The notes under the pieces were generated by a model. The model made no database searches, had not been told where the DNA came from, and worked only from the letters and a program-made list of their open reading frames with translations. A DNA stretch of 64,000 nucleotides, from positions 682,001 to 746,000 of the forward strand of contig NAJO01000024.1 in the NCBI GenBank assembly GCA_002077065.1, read 5' to 3'. Shown in pieces: positions 11,070 through 21,103 of this stretch (positions are counted from its first letter, which is position 1; the number at the start of each line of letters is the position of its first letter). This DNA comes from Cryoendolithus antarcticus (lineage: Eukaryota; Ascomycota; Dothideomycetes; Cladosporiales; Cladosporiaceae). A program made the translations under genes and the position numbers.

Positions 11070-13955
11070 ATGCGCCTGCTCAATGTCCATGATCTGAGCT
11101 TTCGCGAGTTCTACGGGGACAACACTCCACCATATGTCATCACTTCGCACCGCTGGTCGGACGATGAGGCTACCTTCAAGGATGTTCTCAAGAAGCGTAA
11201 TACGTCCAGCAAAGGCTGGGCCAAGATACAAGGCTTTTGTGAGCGAGTGAGACAGGACAATGAGGTTCTCAAGACACTTGAGAACGCTACCTGCTGTGAT
11301 TGGCTCTGGATCGACACAGCATGTATCGACCAAAGGAGCACGGCCGAGGTCAGCGAGTCCATCAACTCTATGTGGCGCTGGTACGATTCCGCAGTCGAAT
11401 GCCATGCTTATCTTGCCGATGTCCTACCATTCGGTGCTGATCGAGGGATTGTAGAGGTGCTGGATGATTTCGCAGAGAGCGAGTGGTTCCAACGCGGCTG
11501 GACGCTGCAAGAATTACTGGCGCCGCGATGCGTAATCTTCTTCACCCAAGCTTGGGAGATCATAGGCCATAAGTGCTCACAATGTGACACTAAGCGGAGC
11601 TGCGAGGGTGCTGGACCACTTCTCAATGTCAGAGTCGCTCAAGTCACCGGTATCCCTGAAGCCGTCCTCCGTGACTTCGAGCAGAGCAAACCGCTCGGCG
11701 TTGAGGAAAAGATGAAGTGGCAACTCGGACGACGTACGACGCGACTCGAAGATCAAGCATACTGCTTACTGGGCATTTTCGATGTCAACATGCCGTTGAT
11801 CTACGGGGAAGGTCTTCGGGCGATTGAGCGCCTCGAGCGTACTATCTTTGAAGAGCTCCAACGGCCGTGGAAATCTCAGCTCGATTTCGACCTAGCTGGG
11901 GCTCTCAAGGCAAGTCTCGTGTCGACTGCGCTGACTGGCGCCAGAAGTCTTGGTCGACCCTTGGCAATTATGCGGTTTTCTGACGTTGACGGCGAAGTCG
12001 CTTGCGTCTGTGACTTCGCTGACGATGATGGTGATTTGATCGCTTGCGATGTTTGTGAGAAGTGGCAACATCTTGTATGCTACTTCGGCTCGAACTTCCA
12101 CGACGCTTTGACGGCCGACCTCGAGCACCGTTGTTTCACATGTCAGCCGCGATCGATCGATGCGCAGGGTGCACGCATGCGGCAGCGTGAGATACGTAGG
12201 GCGCGTGCTGCACGAGCCTCAGCCAGTGCTGCAGAAGGAGCCAAGCGAAGAACAAGTGCGGTGGCGATCCCACAGGCGCAAAAGCGAAATCGGCCACGGC
12301 TCACGCAGAGACTTGCTGCGCCGAGGGCAAATGAAGCATATGCTAGCTCTAGCACGCCGTCGATGCCGTTCAATATGCCGCGCAAACAACCAGTCATGAA
12401 AGCTGCGGCTGGAGTGCAAGGGCAGTCCACTGGGAACGCTGATGACGCTGGGCAGACTTCATCCGCCACAACGATATCGAAGGTCATGCGAATCCTGGTT
12501 GACGAATTAATGACAGATGAGTCCGAATTTGTTGACAATGCCCGCTTCGAGGACCTTGGTATTGAGTCCCTGCTGGCTTTGACCATCTCTGGCAAACTCA
12601 GTCAGCAGCTGGGCATTAGCATCGACCCCACGATCTTCACTACCTATCCTACAGTTGGCCATCTCAAAGCTTACATCGCCCAACTAGATGTGCCTCTTAC
12701 ATCGGGATCACAGAAGGACCATGTCAAGATGGATATTGATGAGCCACTTAATCTAGATATTGGGTCCGCGGACCAGATGTTCGAATTCTCCTCGACTTTG
12801 GCCGATCAACACGGCCCAGGTTTTGCAGATGACTTCAACTTTGACAGCTTCTTGAACGATGAGAGCACAGCACATATGTCGCCGGACGACATCAATCTCG
12901 GCGCATCAGATCCAGCATGTTCGTTTGCGCATGCGGTGGCACCTTCCTCATACACTGGCTCAGCACTTCAGCCCTACTCCGACTGGAAGTATCAGCCGTA
13001 CCCATTTTCGCCAACGACATACGGGCCTTACAGTGTTCCTATCCCGCAGCCTGCACAGGTTACTGAGCTACCAAGCGTTCGGCCCATCATACTTGCTGAG
13101 CCATCAAGCGTCGGACCCCATGATGGACGTGACATGGCCTCCGTCTGGAACTCGAAGATCTCACAGGTCTGGGACTCGAAGATCTCACAGGTCGGGAACT
13201 CGAAGATCTCACAGATCCCTGACGCCACTATGACGAACCATCAGTCTCCCTCGCTCGACTCCCTGGTAGTGCGGGCTCACAAATGTCCCATCTCAACATG
13301 CGAATACCATGTCAAGGGCTTTGCTCGTATCTACGATCTTAACAGGCATACCTTGACCCATTTCAAAGGCGCCATCACCTGTGGCTTCTGTCCTATCGAT
13401 GACACGAATGGCGCGAAGACTTTCAACCGCATCGATGTTCTGAAGCGGCACTTGACTTCCGTCCACGGCGTCCAGCAAATAGCGCTGAGCTCGGATCGTA
13501 CCCGCAACGAAACATCGTCACCATCCAAGCAGGGAACAGCAGGGGCAGGAGCAACATGCTCACTATGCGCAAAGCCATTCACTTCCCCCCAAGCCTTCTA
13601 CGACCACCTCGACAGCTGCGTCGTACGCGAGCTCGTTCCTAGCGTTGAGCCAACCAACACCTACCTAGCAGCCTTTCTATGCAATAAGCCGAACTGCACA
13701 TCTTCCTTCCGGTTCGTCGCGGACTTGGAACGGCATCTTCGCGCGGTGCACGGCAGCGAAGAGCAGCTACGGAAATTCGAATGTCAAGTTCCTGGCTGTG
13801 ATTATCGGGGCGAGAAGGCATTCCTGAGGAAAGATCACCTGATGAGACATCAGAGAGCGCGACATGGGTTGGAGTATCAGCATCGTGCCCCTCATCCCAC
13901 TGACGCTGTTCATCGAGCTAACCGGGAGGCCATGGCTGGGCCAGCAGGGCGCTAG
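11070..13955 (+). CDS. HET-domain protein fused to PHD finger, acyl-carrier domain and C2H2 zinc fingers
   Basis: Single open frame of 961 codons from an ATG in a CACAATG context. Residues about 15-250 form a HET domain: PYVITSHRW, then WLWIDTACID, RGWTLQELLAP and LIYGEG. HET domains act in fungal self/non-self recognition and cell death. Residues 312-356 carry a full C4HC3 PHD finger starting CVC and holding the CDVCEKWQH core. Residues about 468-545 are an acyl-carrier/phosphopantetheine domain with the motif LGIESLLAL, where Ser500 is the expected attachment serine; the downstream SGKLSQQLG and YPTVGHLKAYI resemble non-reducing polyketide synthase carriers. From C739 to the end lie four or five C2H2 fingers. 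Residues 692-715 are three tandem copies of an eight-residue unit. No catalytic PKS domain is present. The individual domain calls are strong; the joint function is unknown. Confidence 0.85.
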   Translation: MRLLNVHDLSFREFYGDNTPPYVITSHRWSDDEATFKDVLKKRNTSSKGWAKIQGFCERVRQDNEVLKTLENATCCDWLWIDTACIDQRSTAEVSESINSMWRWYDSAVECHAYLADVLPFGADRGIVEVLDDFAESEWFQRGWTLQELLAPRCVIFFTQAWEIIGHKCSQCDTKRSCEGAGPLLNVRVAQVTGIPEAVLRDFEQSKPLGVEEKMKWQLGRRTTRLEDQAYCLLGIFDVNMPLIYGEGLRAIERLERTIFEELQRPWKSQLDFDLAGALKASLVSTALTGARSLGRPLAIMRFSDVDGEVACVCDFADDDGDLIACDVCEKWQHLVCYFGSNFHDALTADLEHRCFTCQPRSIDAQGARMRQREIRRARAARASASAAEGAKRRTSAVAIPQAQKRNRPRLTQRLAAPRANEAYASSSTPSMPFNMPRKQPVMKAAAGVQGQSTGNADDAGQTSSATTISKVMRILVDELMTDESEFVDNARFEDLGIESLLALTISGKLSQQLGISIDPTIFTTYPTVGHLKAYIAQLDVPLTSGSQKDHVKMDIDEPLNLDIGSADQMFEFSSTLADQHGPGFADDFNFDSFLNDESTAHMSPDDINLGASDPACSFAHAVAPSSYTGSALQPYSDWKYQPYPFSPTTYGPYSVPIPQPAQVTELPSVRPIILAEPSSVGPHDGRDMASVWNSKISQVWDSKISQVGNSKISQIPDATMTNHQSPSLDSLVVRAHKCPISTCEYHVKGFARIYDLNRHTLTHFKGAITCGFCPIDDTNGAKTFNRIDVLKRHLTSVHGVQQIALSSDRTRNETSSPSKQGTAGAGATCSLCAKPFTSPQAFYDHLDSCVVRELVPSVEPTNTYLAAFLCNKPNCTSSFRFVADLERHLRAVHGSEEQLRKFECQVPGCDYRGEKAFLRKDHLMRHQRARHGLEYQHRAPHPTDAVHRANREAMAGPAGR
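13143..13214 (+). repeat. Three tandem 24-bp units inside the HET fusion gene
   Basis: Units at 13143-13166, 13167-13190 and 13191-13214 differ at only a few bases. Each encodes VWNSKISQ or a close variant (residues 692-715), between the acyl-carrier domain and the zinc fingers. The unit length is a multiple of three, so copy-number change would keep the frame. Confidence 0.93.
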
Positions 13956-14657
13956 TCTGGCATGGGTGATAAGCGATCTAGTATAGAATAGCTACCGTGA
14001 AGTGTAAAGGTTTTGTACTTGATGGTGAGTGTAGGGTTCCGCTGCGATACTGTAAAGCTTTGAGGCTCTCGTAGGAAATGCTTTCTTTGCACTCAATCGA
14101 CAAGCTACGTACTAAGCTCTCTAAAGCCCAGTCCAGCGATGCCAATCGGGTAGTCTATCATATTCTCATACTAGCAACATCATCCTCCCCGTGCATAAGC
14201 CGTGCACTCCAGAAGATTTTGCCATCGCCCGCTCGCTAGCATATGGGAATCGTGCTTTTCGCGCTACCGCAGTCCAGCCGTGGATATTCGCCATGTGAAC
14301 GCCGTCGCCCAAATGACCGATTCTCTCTAATGTACTCTCACGAACCGCCAGAGCAGGTGACTTCGCCAGCTTCTCGGGTTGCGAAGCACTGACCCGCAGC
14401 AAGCTTACTCTCGCCTCTCCTTATCTGCCCCCAGTCCTTATGCTGCCAATAGAAAACTCTCTTGCCATGCACCAAGCTCTGTACCAGTTTTACCCATTCG
14501 TCCGGATCATGTCCTTTACATGCCAGGCCCGAATGGCTTGTTGTGGTATGTTGTGATCCAATGGCGCATTGCGTTGCGTAAGTGTTGTCATCATGGGAGC
14601 GTAAAGAGCGTTGCATGGGAGTGAAAGGTGATTCTTGATAATCCGTCTATTCCATTC
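13956..14657. other. Convergent 3' intergenic region, HET gene / GSK3
   Basis: About 700 bases between two converging stop codons. Short frames on both strands show no recognisable protein. No repeat or RNA gene was seen. Confidence 0.4.
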
Positions 14658-16169
14658 TCAATCCAGCCGTGCAAGCATCTGCTCTCTTGGCATCGGCACC
14701 AGGTTGTCAATGTCAAGGCCTTTCGCTGCGAGGATTGGCTTCATGTGGGCGGGAACGAGTTGGTGATTGAGGTGAGGTGCGATAGATAGTTCTGTGATTG
14801 CTCATGTCAGTAAAAGCTCGAGAGTGCGCAGGTGGCCATGCAACGTACCATGATGCGTGAAGTCGAACAGCGTCGGTAGGTCCTTCGGTGGTGCATTGGG
14901 GTGACGCGAGTCGGCCAACTTCGTGCTCGGATCGCGCAGCTCGTCGAAGAAAGGATGCACCATGGCGTCGATCGCTGACAGGCGCTGCGTGGGTGTGTAC
15001 TCGAGCAGCTTCGAAATGAGATCGATTGCGTTGGGATCCGCCTTACGGAAGACCTACTCGCGTGTCAGTCGCGAACTTCACTCCCTACCATCATAACGTA
15101 ACACATACCTTGCCAAACGGGTGCGGCTTGATCTGCGGGAACTTATGCTCCATGTAATTCGGGTTCATCGTGCGAATTTGATCGCGTGTCGGCGTTCCAA
15201 GCACTTTGATGATCTCCACAAGTTGGTCGATGCCCGATTCTCCAGGGAACAAAGGTTGCCCGAGCATAAGCTCCGCCATTACACAGCCGGTTGACCAGAC
15301 GTCTATTGAAAGTCAGCTCAAGGCCTCCAATACTCCGACAATCCGCACATACCAATCTTTGTAGTGTAGTTCGTGGCGCCAAAGATCAACTCTGGCGCCC
15401 GGTAATATCTCGAGCAGATGTACGACACATTCGGCTCATTCTCCACCAAAATCTTCGCACTCCCGAAATCGCACAACTTCAGTATCCCGCTCGCCGGATC
15501 CATTAGCAAGTTCTGCGGCTTGATGTCCCGATGGCAGATACCCTGCGAGTGGATGTACGCAAGTGAGCGGAACAGTTGGTAGATGTACAGCTTCACCTCG
15601 AGGATGGGCATGGTAGTTTTGAGTTTGTTGAAGTGCCTGCTCGCGCGGTAGACGGTCTCCGGCACAAACTCCAGCACCAGGTTCAGGTATACCTCGTCCT
15701 TCTGAGCGGCCATTAGAGCTGTTTGTACACCCATGAGGTTGTCTGTATCGCGTACCCGGTCTCCGTTGGAGTAGTAGAATGCTTTGAGCTCGACGATATT
15801 GGGATGTCGGACGATGCGCATGATTTGGAGTTCTCGGTTCTGCCATTGTTGTCAGCACGTGATTCGAGGATTGCGAAATGTGGCATTCACATACCTTGAA
15901 GCGCTTGTCCTGGAGCACTCGCTTGATGGCTGCATCCTCGCCTGATGGAGAGAGCTTGGTCTGGAAGACCACACCAAAGGAGCCATTTCCCACTATCTTG
16001 CACTGCGTGTACTGCATCTCCTTGGTCTCGCCCGTCAGACCGTCTTGCACCTTCTCGCGGATGACCTCTGCAAGTTGGGTCAGCATATATCGCAGCATGC
16101 ATACTACTAAGATGACCACTCACCACCCATCCTCAAGCTCTGGAAGGCCGACGGCCGGCTTTGCGACAT
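14658..16169 (-). CDS. GSK3: Glycogen synthase kinase 3 (GSK-3) Ser/Thr kinase, seven exons
   Basis: Constitutively active CMGC kinase acting in signalling, development and stress responses. Minus-strand exons are 16169-16124, 16067-15895, 15839-15756, 15701-15353, 15302-15109, 15053-14849 and 14791-14658. They encode 394 residues, the usual fungal length. Visible kinase features are GNGSFGVVF (glycine loop), AIKRV (ATP lysine), [11 protein letters not shown] (catalytic loop), LCDFGSAK (DFG) and [12 protein letters not shown], whose tyrosine is the activating phosphosite. The intron 15755-15702 is 54 bases and has no stop in frame; skipping its removal would insert 18 residues between YYSNGDR and KDEVYL, where the family has none. 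The start MSQSRPSAF matches the conserved fungal N-terminus. Confidence 0.95.
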
Positions 16170-18605
16170 GGCGATGCGTAGGGCGTGGTGCTAGCTGAGC
16201 GCGGTAGGGTATGGCGGCGTATTTCGGCAGTCCGCGGTCGCAATAATGTCGTCCGTGGTGGGCGGATGGAGGGGTATGTCAGGTGATTTCGAGTGAGTTG
16301 CGCAGGTGTTGTAGGAGTTGCAGGCCTGGTGTAGTGCAAGCACAGCAGCGACTACGCCTCGAGGTAGGTGGAGTGCGGTGCGGCGGGTGGAGGAGGCTGA
16401 GAGCGGCTACAAACTGCAGGCAGGCGCGAACAACAGATTGGATCTGGTAAAGTAAATTTGGCGCACTTTCTCATTCACAAAGACAACAGTGATGATGGTG
16501 GTAGTTAGGATGTGGTATGGCACGGCAGGCAATGTTGATGTATCGTAACAGCAAGATGCAGCATGAACAGTAGTGTGCAGGCACGGCCAGAGATGAGGGG
16601 CTGTCCTCACGTGCTACTGTGCTGCTGTTGACGCTGCGTGCACTGACCAGAGAGACCTGTGACCACCACCAACCCAGGCCCATCCTCCCCTCGAGGAATC
16701 CACAATTCCACCCAGAAATGACAGCAACGTTAGGCTAGTGCCGGGAGGTAACGAACAACCGCAATATGACGTCCCTATGCTTGTCGTAGTCTAAGCTCAC
16801 ACACGCTCGTCTGTCAACAAATTCAATGCCCATGCACGCCGCGTGTGTTGCTGATGCGATGATGGCTGAGCATGCGAGCATTCACGTGCGCATCTCACAC
16901 AACTCGCATCCAGATCCAAGGCAGTCTTCGATGCAGTGGCCTAGCTGCAGCAAGCACCAGCTGACGCATTGTGGGGCCTGCGGCGGACATTATTGGAAAA
17001 GGCTCAGGGCGAGGTCACCTGCGTGTCGAAAATACCAGTCCTTGGCGGATTGTCCGCAGCAGCAGGGTGAGATGAAACACGCACCACCTCAAACCACCAA
17101 CACGCACTCCTCCTGCTGATCCTCCGCTGTAATCATGCACTCCTCGTACGCAGTACTGCCATTCCTCCAACACCCCGAGAAGTGAAGTCCGCAAACTCTT
17201 TCATCTATTTAATCCCTCATTGGCCCGCCTGTCGTTCATGTGCATATGCATGCTAGGCCGGTACCTCGTGACCGCCCGCATGTCCCTGCCCCACCGCCGC
17301 AAGCGCGCTCGTTCTGCGTACTCCTCCAAATTCTGCCCGCCTTGCCCTCAATCGCAATTTCAACCCCGCGATCCCCGCTGCCATTGGCCCACCTCACCCC
17401 CGTCGCGCACATCGAAGCTATGCCTCATATCCACGCTACGCCGCTTCGTCGGAGTGACTCGCACATGGGCATGACACACCAGCGCAGGCACATCTTGACG
17501 ATCTGGCCCAGAGCAGTGGCGCCATCTAGGCGAACGCCTCTTGACGACTGCATGCTCGAGCTCTTGTCGCGCCCGGGTAGCAGAGCGAATGCCAGCGGCT
17601 CGTCGGTTTCATGCACGTAAAAGTCAAGCTCCGGCCCAACCGGCTTGCGGACCAGATCATGCACGCACTGCCAAAGCAGCCTGCTGCAGGTACCTCGCTC
17701 CAGGTGTTGACGGAATGGGCATGGTGGGATCTCTGAGACGAGCCCAATGGTGTGGTTGTTGGATGCTCGGGAATTTGAAATGTGCGTGCCGACATGAACA
17801 GCCACGCACTGGTTGAATTAGGAAGTAGTGCTACTGCTCTACATGCGATCCGCTATCATGATGATCTCCACTGGTGGGATCTGCCTTATGAGGGACACAA
17901 GATCGCCTTGGTATGTCGAACAGTACCCGTAAATTCCTCAACTGCCAAGACGCACAAACATGAGGCGAGACAGCGCCCGGTCTCATCCTCACCACTCCAG
18001 TGTCACGAAGAAGGCAAACGTTGAGGATCGCCATGCATGATCGACGCATTGAAGCGACTTCACTTCATCACGCGGTCATATGCGCTCCCGCCAGAATATA
18101 GGTAAAGTCGGATTTGAGTGTACGTGCGAACAAAGAAGTGCAGGCGCGACCATCAGCGTGAGATCCACCGCACCGAAGCCTGACCTCAACAGCATCAGCG
18201 GTGAAGATGAAGTGTACAACGCCTGCGACACGTGCACCATCGTATGAACATTTCTCGTGTACTGACAAGGCTGACGTCCAGACTCACGTGGGACATGGCG
18301 GATGCTTGTCTCTCAACCGCAGGTGAAACACTGTCACGACATGAAGCAAAGCCGTACAGTGTCAGCTTTGTGCCCCCAGACGTAGAGAGCCGCGACGTCT
18401 CACGAAAGGAGCATGATTTACCAGCGGTCAGCTTATACGCCTCATAGGTCCGGCGTGTGCGGATCAGTACATGTATTCGTACACTGTTCGTACATTATTC
18501 GTACACCATCCTGTGCAGCCCAACTCTATGCTTATGGTCATTATTGACCTTCCCGTACGCTTTTTGCAAGGCCATCCCAATGCATTCACACCGACCGGTA
18601 AGCCT
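16170..18605. other. 2.4-kb gene-free region upstream of GSK3
   Basis: This is the longest gap without a credible gene in the first 25 kb. It runs from the GSK3 start codon to the MTO1 stop codon, so only GSK3 needs a promoter here. Short frames of up to 126 codons show no family resemblance and no paired splice sites that extend them. A small direct repeat of TTCGTACA-like units lies at about 18476-18503 (three copies). Confidence 0.4.
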
Positions 18606-20715
18606 TTAGGCCACTGTCAACCCTTGCCCGGTTCCCATACCTTCCACCGTCTCTTTCACCATCACCTCTTTCTCTCTTCTCCTTCCCATGCCCTTGACGT
18701 AAACAGCCACTCTTAACGCACCAGTCGGCGTGACACCCTCGACACGCCTAGCCATGCCCACGCTCTCAGGCTTGACCCGCTCAAGTGCTCGCTTCTCCTC
18801 GAAACTCAGCCCACTGATACTTTCATAGTCGAGATCACCGGGCAGCTTCAACTCCTCGTCTCGTGCCATCGAAGCTGCAGTGGTTGTCTGTTGCGTGATA
18901 TAGGGCGCGTATGTGCCTTCAATGTCCATACGAGCCAGTAGATCAGGAGGATACGAGGCTAGTGCAGGGATGAGGGGCAGCAGAGTGGATGTGGTGATCA
19001 AGGACGAGGCCAGAAGATCGAAGGCTGAGCGGCGGTGGGTGTCATTCCGAACCGGGAGACCTTTCGCAATCCAGGTTTGTGAGCCACTAGAGTGAGACTC
19101 GAGAAGCTCACGCAGTGCGTCCAGCTGAGCTTTCGTATCACTGAAGTGCCGCCATCGCGTCGGCGAGATCACTCCAGCAGCATGGCCCTTTGCCGTGAGG
19201 CGGAGATCGGCGTTATCAGCGCGTGCAGACATACGATACTCGGATCTCGAAGTGAACATCCTGTACGGCTCGCTCACGCCTTTGGTGACTAGGTCATCGA
19301 CCATGATGCCTATGTAGCTGTCTGCTCGAGTCATCGTGAAAGGTTCACGACCTACAGCAGCATTGCCGGCGTTGATCCCTGCGAGAATCCCCTGAGCGGC
19401 AGCTTCTTCGTAGCCTGTCGTGCCGTTGATCTGGCCTGCCAAAAAGAGCCCTGAAATGGCTTTTGTCTCGAATGTCGACTTGAGCCCGCGAGGGTCAATG
19501 TAGTCGTATTCCACACCGTACCCTGGCTGTACCAGCACAGCATTCTCCAGACCTTCCATTGCACGAACGGCAGCTTCTTGCGCAGCTGGCGGTACGGTCA
19601 TGGAGATTCCATTCGGGTAAACAAGGTCTGAGTCGAAGCCTTCTGGCTCCAGCCAAACGAGGTGCTGCGTCTTGGTGTGGAAGCGTATCACTTTACTCTC
19701 CAGCGAAGGGCAATACCGTGGTCCTTTGACGGTCTCGCGGATATGTATGCTTTGATCGAGGTTCTCGCGGATGATGTCGTGCACTGCTGGGTTCGTGTGC
19801 GTGCTGTAGCAATCCAGCTGCTTCTCCACAGCTACGCGGTCATTGAGGTAAGAGAAGGGCGTTGGTGGGTCGTCACCTGGTTGAACTTGGAGTTTGGAGT
19901 AGTCTATGGTCTTCTTGTCTATTCGAGGGGGTGTGCCGGTCTTGAGGCGGCCGAGCTGAAAGCCTGCTTCCCGAAGAGACTTGGAGAGTCCGAAGGTGGC
20001 GGCTTCGCCCATGCGGCCTGAGGGGAAGACTTCAAGACCTATGTGGATCTCGCCGCCGAGGAAGGTGCCTGTCGTGATGACTACACTGTTCGCCTTGATC
20101 ACTTCGCCGGATTCTAACCTCACTCCGGTAATCTTGCCATGTCTGCCTTCAACAGTGGACTCTGGAGAGCGGTCGACTACGATGTCTGCCACTTTTCCCT
20201 CCTTGACGGTGAGATTGGAATATGCCAGTATCTCCTCTGACATATGCTTCTTGTAAAGCTTGCGATCAATCTGTGCTCGGGGTCCCCACACTGCAGGTCC
20301 TTTCTTGCGATTGAGCATCCTGAACTGTACGCCAGCCTTGTCTGTAATCTTTCCCACAAGCCCATCCAGCGCATCGATCTCTCGCATCATCGTCCCCTTG
20401 CCGATGCCGCCCAACGAAGGGTTACAGCTGCACACTCCAAGGTTCTCGGTGGAGGGCGTGATGAGCGTTGTTCGCGCGCCTGCTCGCGCAGCGGCAGCAG
20501 AGGCTTCGCAACCAGCATGACCGCCACCGATGACTATCACATCCACTGGAGGGCTTCGGGAACGTGTCAGTGCCTTTGCCCTTTGACTCGAAAGAGAGAG
20601 CCTACCGAGCATCTATTGGGAGGTCTGTCACAGTCGCAAAGGTGCGCCTGAGCACTGCGGCCGACCTCACACGGGGCGCATGGCCCCAGAGAGCATGTGC
20701 TCGAATGGCAAACAT
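18606..20715 (-). CDS. MTO1: Mitochondrial tRNA 5-carboxymethylaminomethyluridine enzyme MTO1 (GidA/MnmG family)
   Basis: FAD protein that, with the GTPase MSS1, modifies the wobble uridine of mitochondrial tRNAs. Two exons: 20715-20606 and 20553-18606, 685 residues. Exon 1 supplies an Arg-rich, acid-free leader ([20 protein letters not shown]), a clear mitochondrial targeting peptide. The 52-base intron acceptor is the GAAG at 20554, which restores [18 protein letters not shown], the FAD-binding dinucleotide motif. Later family blocks include [41 protein letters not shown] and FTSRSEYRM. The ending [12 protein letters not shown] corresponds to the C-terminal helix region of the family, followed by a short lineage extension. 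A later ATG at 20612 lies inside exon 1 and would drop the leader. Confidence 0.94.
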
Positions 20716-21029
20716 TGCCGCGAGAGCATACGCATATGGGTATTACGAACGGAGAACATGGATCTGCCTTACCATTCGCCTTCGATATGCGATTCAAGAC
20801 GCTCGGGCCAGGCGTTCGTTGAAGTTCACTTCCGGCATCCGACAGGTTGCAATGTCGACCGTCTCACATATGGACATGTTTCATTAATTTGCTTCCTCTT
20901 CTGCGAGATCTTGTTGAAGTATTAAGATCAGGCTTCTCCCTCTACCGCAGTTTTCCGGTGTCTCGAGAAGCGTCGGTCACACCACAACTTCATCCTTGAT
21001 TGTGGCTGGATCGACCATGCCGCGAAGAT
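20716..21029. promoter_or_regulatory. Divergent promoter region MTO1 / SUN-domain gene
   Basis: A 314-bp space between divergent start codons. An ATG at 21017 opens a short frame that overlaps the SUN-gene start in another frame (see the separate entry). Confidence 0.45.
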
Positions 21030-21103
21030 ATGCCCAGGCCGTTGCGATCTCGGCTCCTGAGTCTCCTGCTGCTACTACTTGTCACGTCCGCTCATGGCGA
21101 TGA
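21017..21103 (+). other. Short upstream ORF overlapping the SUN-gene start codon
   Basis: The ATG at 21017 starts a frame beginning MPRRYAQAV that stops at the TGA at about 21101, well inside the downstream coding region. It is in a different frame from the SUN-gene ATG at 21030. If it lies on the transcript it would compete for initiation. Confidence 0.45.

Noticed and set aside
11070..13955. Possibility that the HET fusion is a polyketide synthase fragment
   Set aside because: No ketosynthase, acyltransferase or other PKS domain is present; only the carrier domain resembles a PKS.
17240..17620. Plus-strand 126-codon frame in the GSK3 upstream gap
   Set aside because: Pro/His-rich sequence without family features, overlapped by equally long antisense frames.
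21000..21029. Upstream start of the SUN-domain frame at 21000
   Set aside because: The codon there is TTG; the first ATG in frame is 21030 and gives a clean signal peptide.
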